A stretch of 7,802 bases of DNA from Desulfobacula sp. Its GTDB lineage: Bacteria > Desulfobacterota > Desulfobacteria > Desulfobacterales > Desulfobacteraceae. How positions within the stretch are numbered: the first letter of the stretch is position 1; each line of letters starts with the position of its first letter. The translations under genes and the position numbers were made by a program. The stretch covers positions 1 through 7,802 of the forward strand of contig NZ_JAIOSW010000382.1 in assembly GCF_021107415.1 (NCBI RefSeq), in the 5' to 3' direction. Shown piece after piece: positions 6,583 through 7,802 of the stretch. A model generated the notes under the pieces. The model saw only the letters and a list, made by a program, of their open reading frames with translations. It was not told the DNA's origin and made no database searches.

Positions 6583-7014
6583 TTAATTCAAATCATCTTT
6601 TGGGTTTTTAATAACCGGAACCTTAAACACGGGCACACCTTCTTTGGCAAGAACCTTATCTTCTTCTTTTGTTGTGGTACCTTTGATATTTCTGTAATCT
6701 TCGGCGCCATAGTGCATTTTCAAGGCTTGTTTTGTAAAGTCAGATCCCACATTTTCAAAATTCTTTTCAACGTATTCAGCCACTTTTTCAGTTAATTCAG
6801 CCATGGCTTCCTGACTTGCCTGCAGGGCCCTCTGGGTCATATTACTGGAAGATTTTTTAATGGCAATGGGATGAAGTTTCTGGACAACGGATGTGGTTTC
6901 ACAAACGGGGCATGCTAAAATACCCTGTTCCTGCTGTTTTTCCAGATCTTCTTTATCTTCGAACCAGCCTTCGAAGGTATGACCATTCAGGCACTCAAGA
7001 TCAAATACTATCAT
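6583..7014 (-). CDS. DUF1178 family zinc-ribbon-like protein
   Basis: This 143-residue soluble protein matches the DUF1178 family (PF06676) over its whole length. It begins MIVFDLECLNGHTFEGWFED, with Cys8 and His12, then ACPVC (Cys35, Cys38), consistent with a small metal-binding N-terminal ribbon, and SVVQKLHPIAIKK after it. The middle is helical and charged. The C-terminal half carries the other conserved block, NVGSDFTKQALKMHYGAEDYRNIKGTTTKEEDKVLAKEGVPVFKVP (88-133). No function is established for the family. The start is fixed by the family's amino terminus and lies two bases after the cotransporter stop; no clear ribosome site is seen, so coupled translation is likely. Its place in an operon of membrane and lipid or acid metabolism genes does not by itself reveal a role. 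Confidence 0.9.
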   Translation of the reverse strand: MIVFDLECLNGHTFEGWFEDKEDLEKQQEQGILACPVCETTSVVQKLHPIAIKKSSSNMTQRALQASQEAMAELTEKVAEYVEKNFENVGSDFTKQALKMHYGAEDYRNIKGTTTKEEDKVLAKEGVPVFKVPVIKNPKDDLN

Positions 7015-7016
7015 TT

Positions 7017-7802
7017 TTAAATAATTCTGTTTACACCTGTGGCAATGTTAAAACAGTAGTCTCCCATCTTTTCATAATTTGAGACAAGGGCAATAAAGAA
7101 GACACCGGTATCAACCACACATTCTCCTCGTCTTAATCTTTCTATATGGTGATATCTCATATCTTCACGCATCTGGTCAATCAAATCTTCATTTTCCAAT
7201 GCTTTTTGATAAAACCCCGGGGTTTTATCGTGCATTTCTTTGACAACCAAACCCAAAAAATTATCCACCTGGGCTGATATGGCTATCAGATCTTGTTTGG
7301 CTTTTTCACTGAAGTCAAAATTATTGTCATATATTCTTTCAAGTATTTTTGACACATTTTCCATGGAATCACCCAATCTTTCTATATTATTGGTAATTCG
7401 CATCATTTCTGATATTTCTTTGGCCTCTGGTTCGTTCACCTCTCCCTGATAAATTGTTGTCAAATATTTGATAATGACTTTTTGATAATCATCCAGATGG
7501 TCTTCTACGGCCTCTCTTTCTCCAAGAATGTCATCATCCCTTATCATAAGACATGTTGATATCTTCTTTAAATTCATATGAACAAATTCTATATTGTTTA
7601 TGATCTCACCCTTAACCTTGGCAAGGGCACCGATGGGTGAATCAATGAACCCTGAATCAAATTCCGGCAACCTGTATCTTTCTTGTCTCTTATCAGGTTT
7701 AGGAGATATCAAAATTGTCAGTTGAACAAGTTTGGGAAGAAAAATCAGGAACACCATGGCATTGATAACATTAAAAATAGTATGACCATTGGCAATATAT
7801 CT
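7017..7802 (-). CDS. Na+/phosphate cotransporter (NptA/PF02690 type) C-terminal part with PhoU domain; 5' end outside window
   Basis: The frame stays open to the right edge, so the ATG at 7757 is internal. The 261 visible residues start with RYIANGHTIFNVINAMVFLIFLP, the conserved second-repeat motif (IANxHTxFN) and last membrane helix of the bacterial Na/Pi cotransporter family. After a linker (about 33-65), a four-to-six-helix PhoU-like domain follows, with the twin PhoU marks NNIERLGD (138-145) and NYEKMGD (242-248). Each is preceded by an acidic heptad-like helix (EAVEDHLDDY; ENEDLIDQMRED). The family moves phosphate with sodium across the inner membrane; the PhoU domain may couple it to phosphate sensing or act on flux, which is not settled. 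First visible gene of the five-gene operon, two bases before the DUF1178 gene. A perfect 22-bp palindrome lies in its coding sequence (7208-7229, residues DKTPGFYQ). Confidence 0.9.
   Translation of the reverse strand, partial: RYIANGHTIFNVINAMVFLIFLPKLVQLTILISPKPDKRQERYRLPEFDSGFIDSPIGALAKVKGEIINNIEFVHMNLKKISTCLMIRDDDILGEREAVEDHLDDYQKVIIKYLTTIYQGEVNEPEAKEISEMMRITNNIERLGDSMENVSKILERIYDNNFDFSEKAKQDLIAISAQVDNFLGLVVKEMHDKTPGFYQKALENEDLIDQMREDMRYHHIERLRRGECVVDTGVFFIALVSNYEKMGDYCFNIATGVNRII
7208..7229. repeat. Perfect 22-bp palindrome inside the cotransporter gene
   Basis: The half-site GATAAAACCCC is followed directly by its exact reverse complement, centred between 7218 and 7219. As RNA it can form a nine-pair stem with a CCGG loop. 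No T-tract follows on either strand, so it is not an ordinary intrinsic terminator. It encodes DKTPGFYQ in the linker between PhoU helices. Confidence 0.85.

Noticed and set aside
1..7802. CRISPR array, tRNA/rRNA genes, transposon ends, riboswitch
   Set aside because: I saw no spaced direct repeats, no tRNA-like cloverleaf, no transposase, and no intergenic space longer than 40 bases to hold such elements.

Overview
The window is a gene-dense stretch of bacterial chromosome. Eight protein genes fill it almost completely, and no RNA gene, insertion sequence or CRISPR array is visible. Sampled lines suggest three base-composition zones: the first ~870 bases are very A+T-rich (about 30% G+C), the block 910-3283 is richer (about 50-55%), and the minus-strand block 3298-7802 is near 40%. 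Gene content (a DUF1178 protein, a NptA-type Na/phosphate cotransporter with PhoU domain, endonuclease IV, a malonyl-CoA-synthetase-like ligase) fits a mid-G+C Gram-negative anaerobe or proteobacterium-like organism. Desulfobacterota is my guess from overall flavour only.

Plus strand: (1) the C-terminal part of an AAA ATPase of the DUF4143 (COG1373) family, cut by the left edge; (2) endonuclease IV (nfo) with all nine metal ligands; (3) a ~503-residue class I SAM-dependent methyltransferase with an NPPF motif and uncharacterised flanking domains, 19 bases behind nfo and probably co-transcribed with it.

Minus strand, read from the right edge: Na/phosphate cotransporter (5' end outside), DUF1178 zinc-ribbon protein, membrane-anchored alpha/beta hydrolase, acyl-CoA synthetase, SBF-like (SLC10A7-type) transporter. 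Junctions are +2, +15, +1 and -3/-4 bases, so this is one tightly packed, probably translationally coupled operon. It converges on the methyltransferase gene with only 14 bases between stop codons and no visible terminator.

Functionally, the nfo pair concerns DNA repair plus an unassigned methylation. The last three operon genes could form an uptake/release-and-activate route for a carboxylate (transporter, esterase-like hydrolase, CoA ligase), but this is inference from adjacency. I found no convincing undescribed defence or mobile system. The oddities most worth checking are a perfect 22-bp palindrome inside the cotransporter gene, a Tyr-to-Glu change in the ligase's A5 motif, and the multi-domain methyltransferase.
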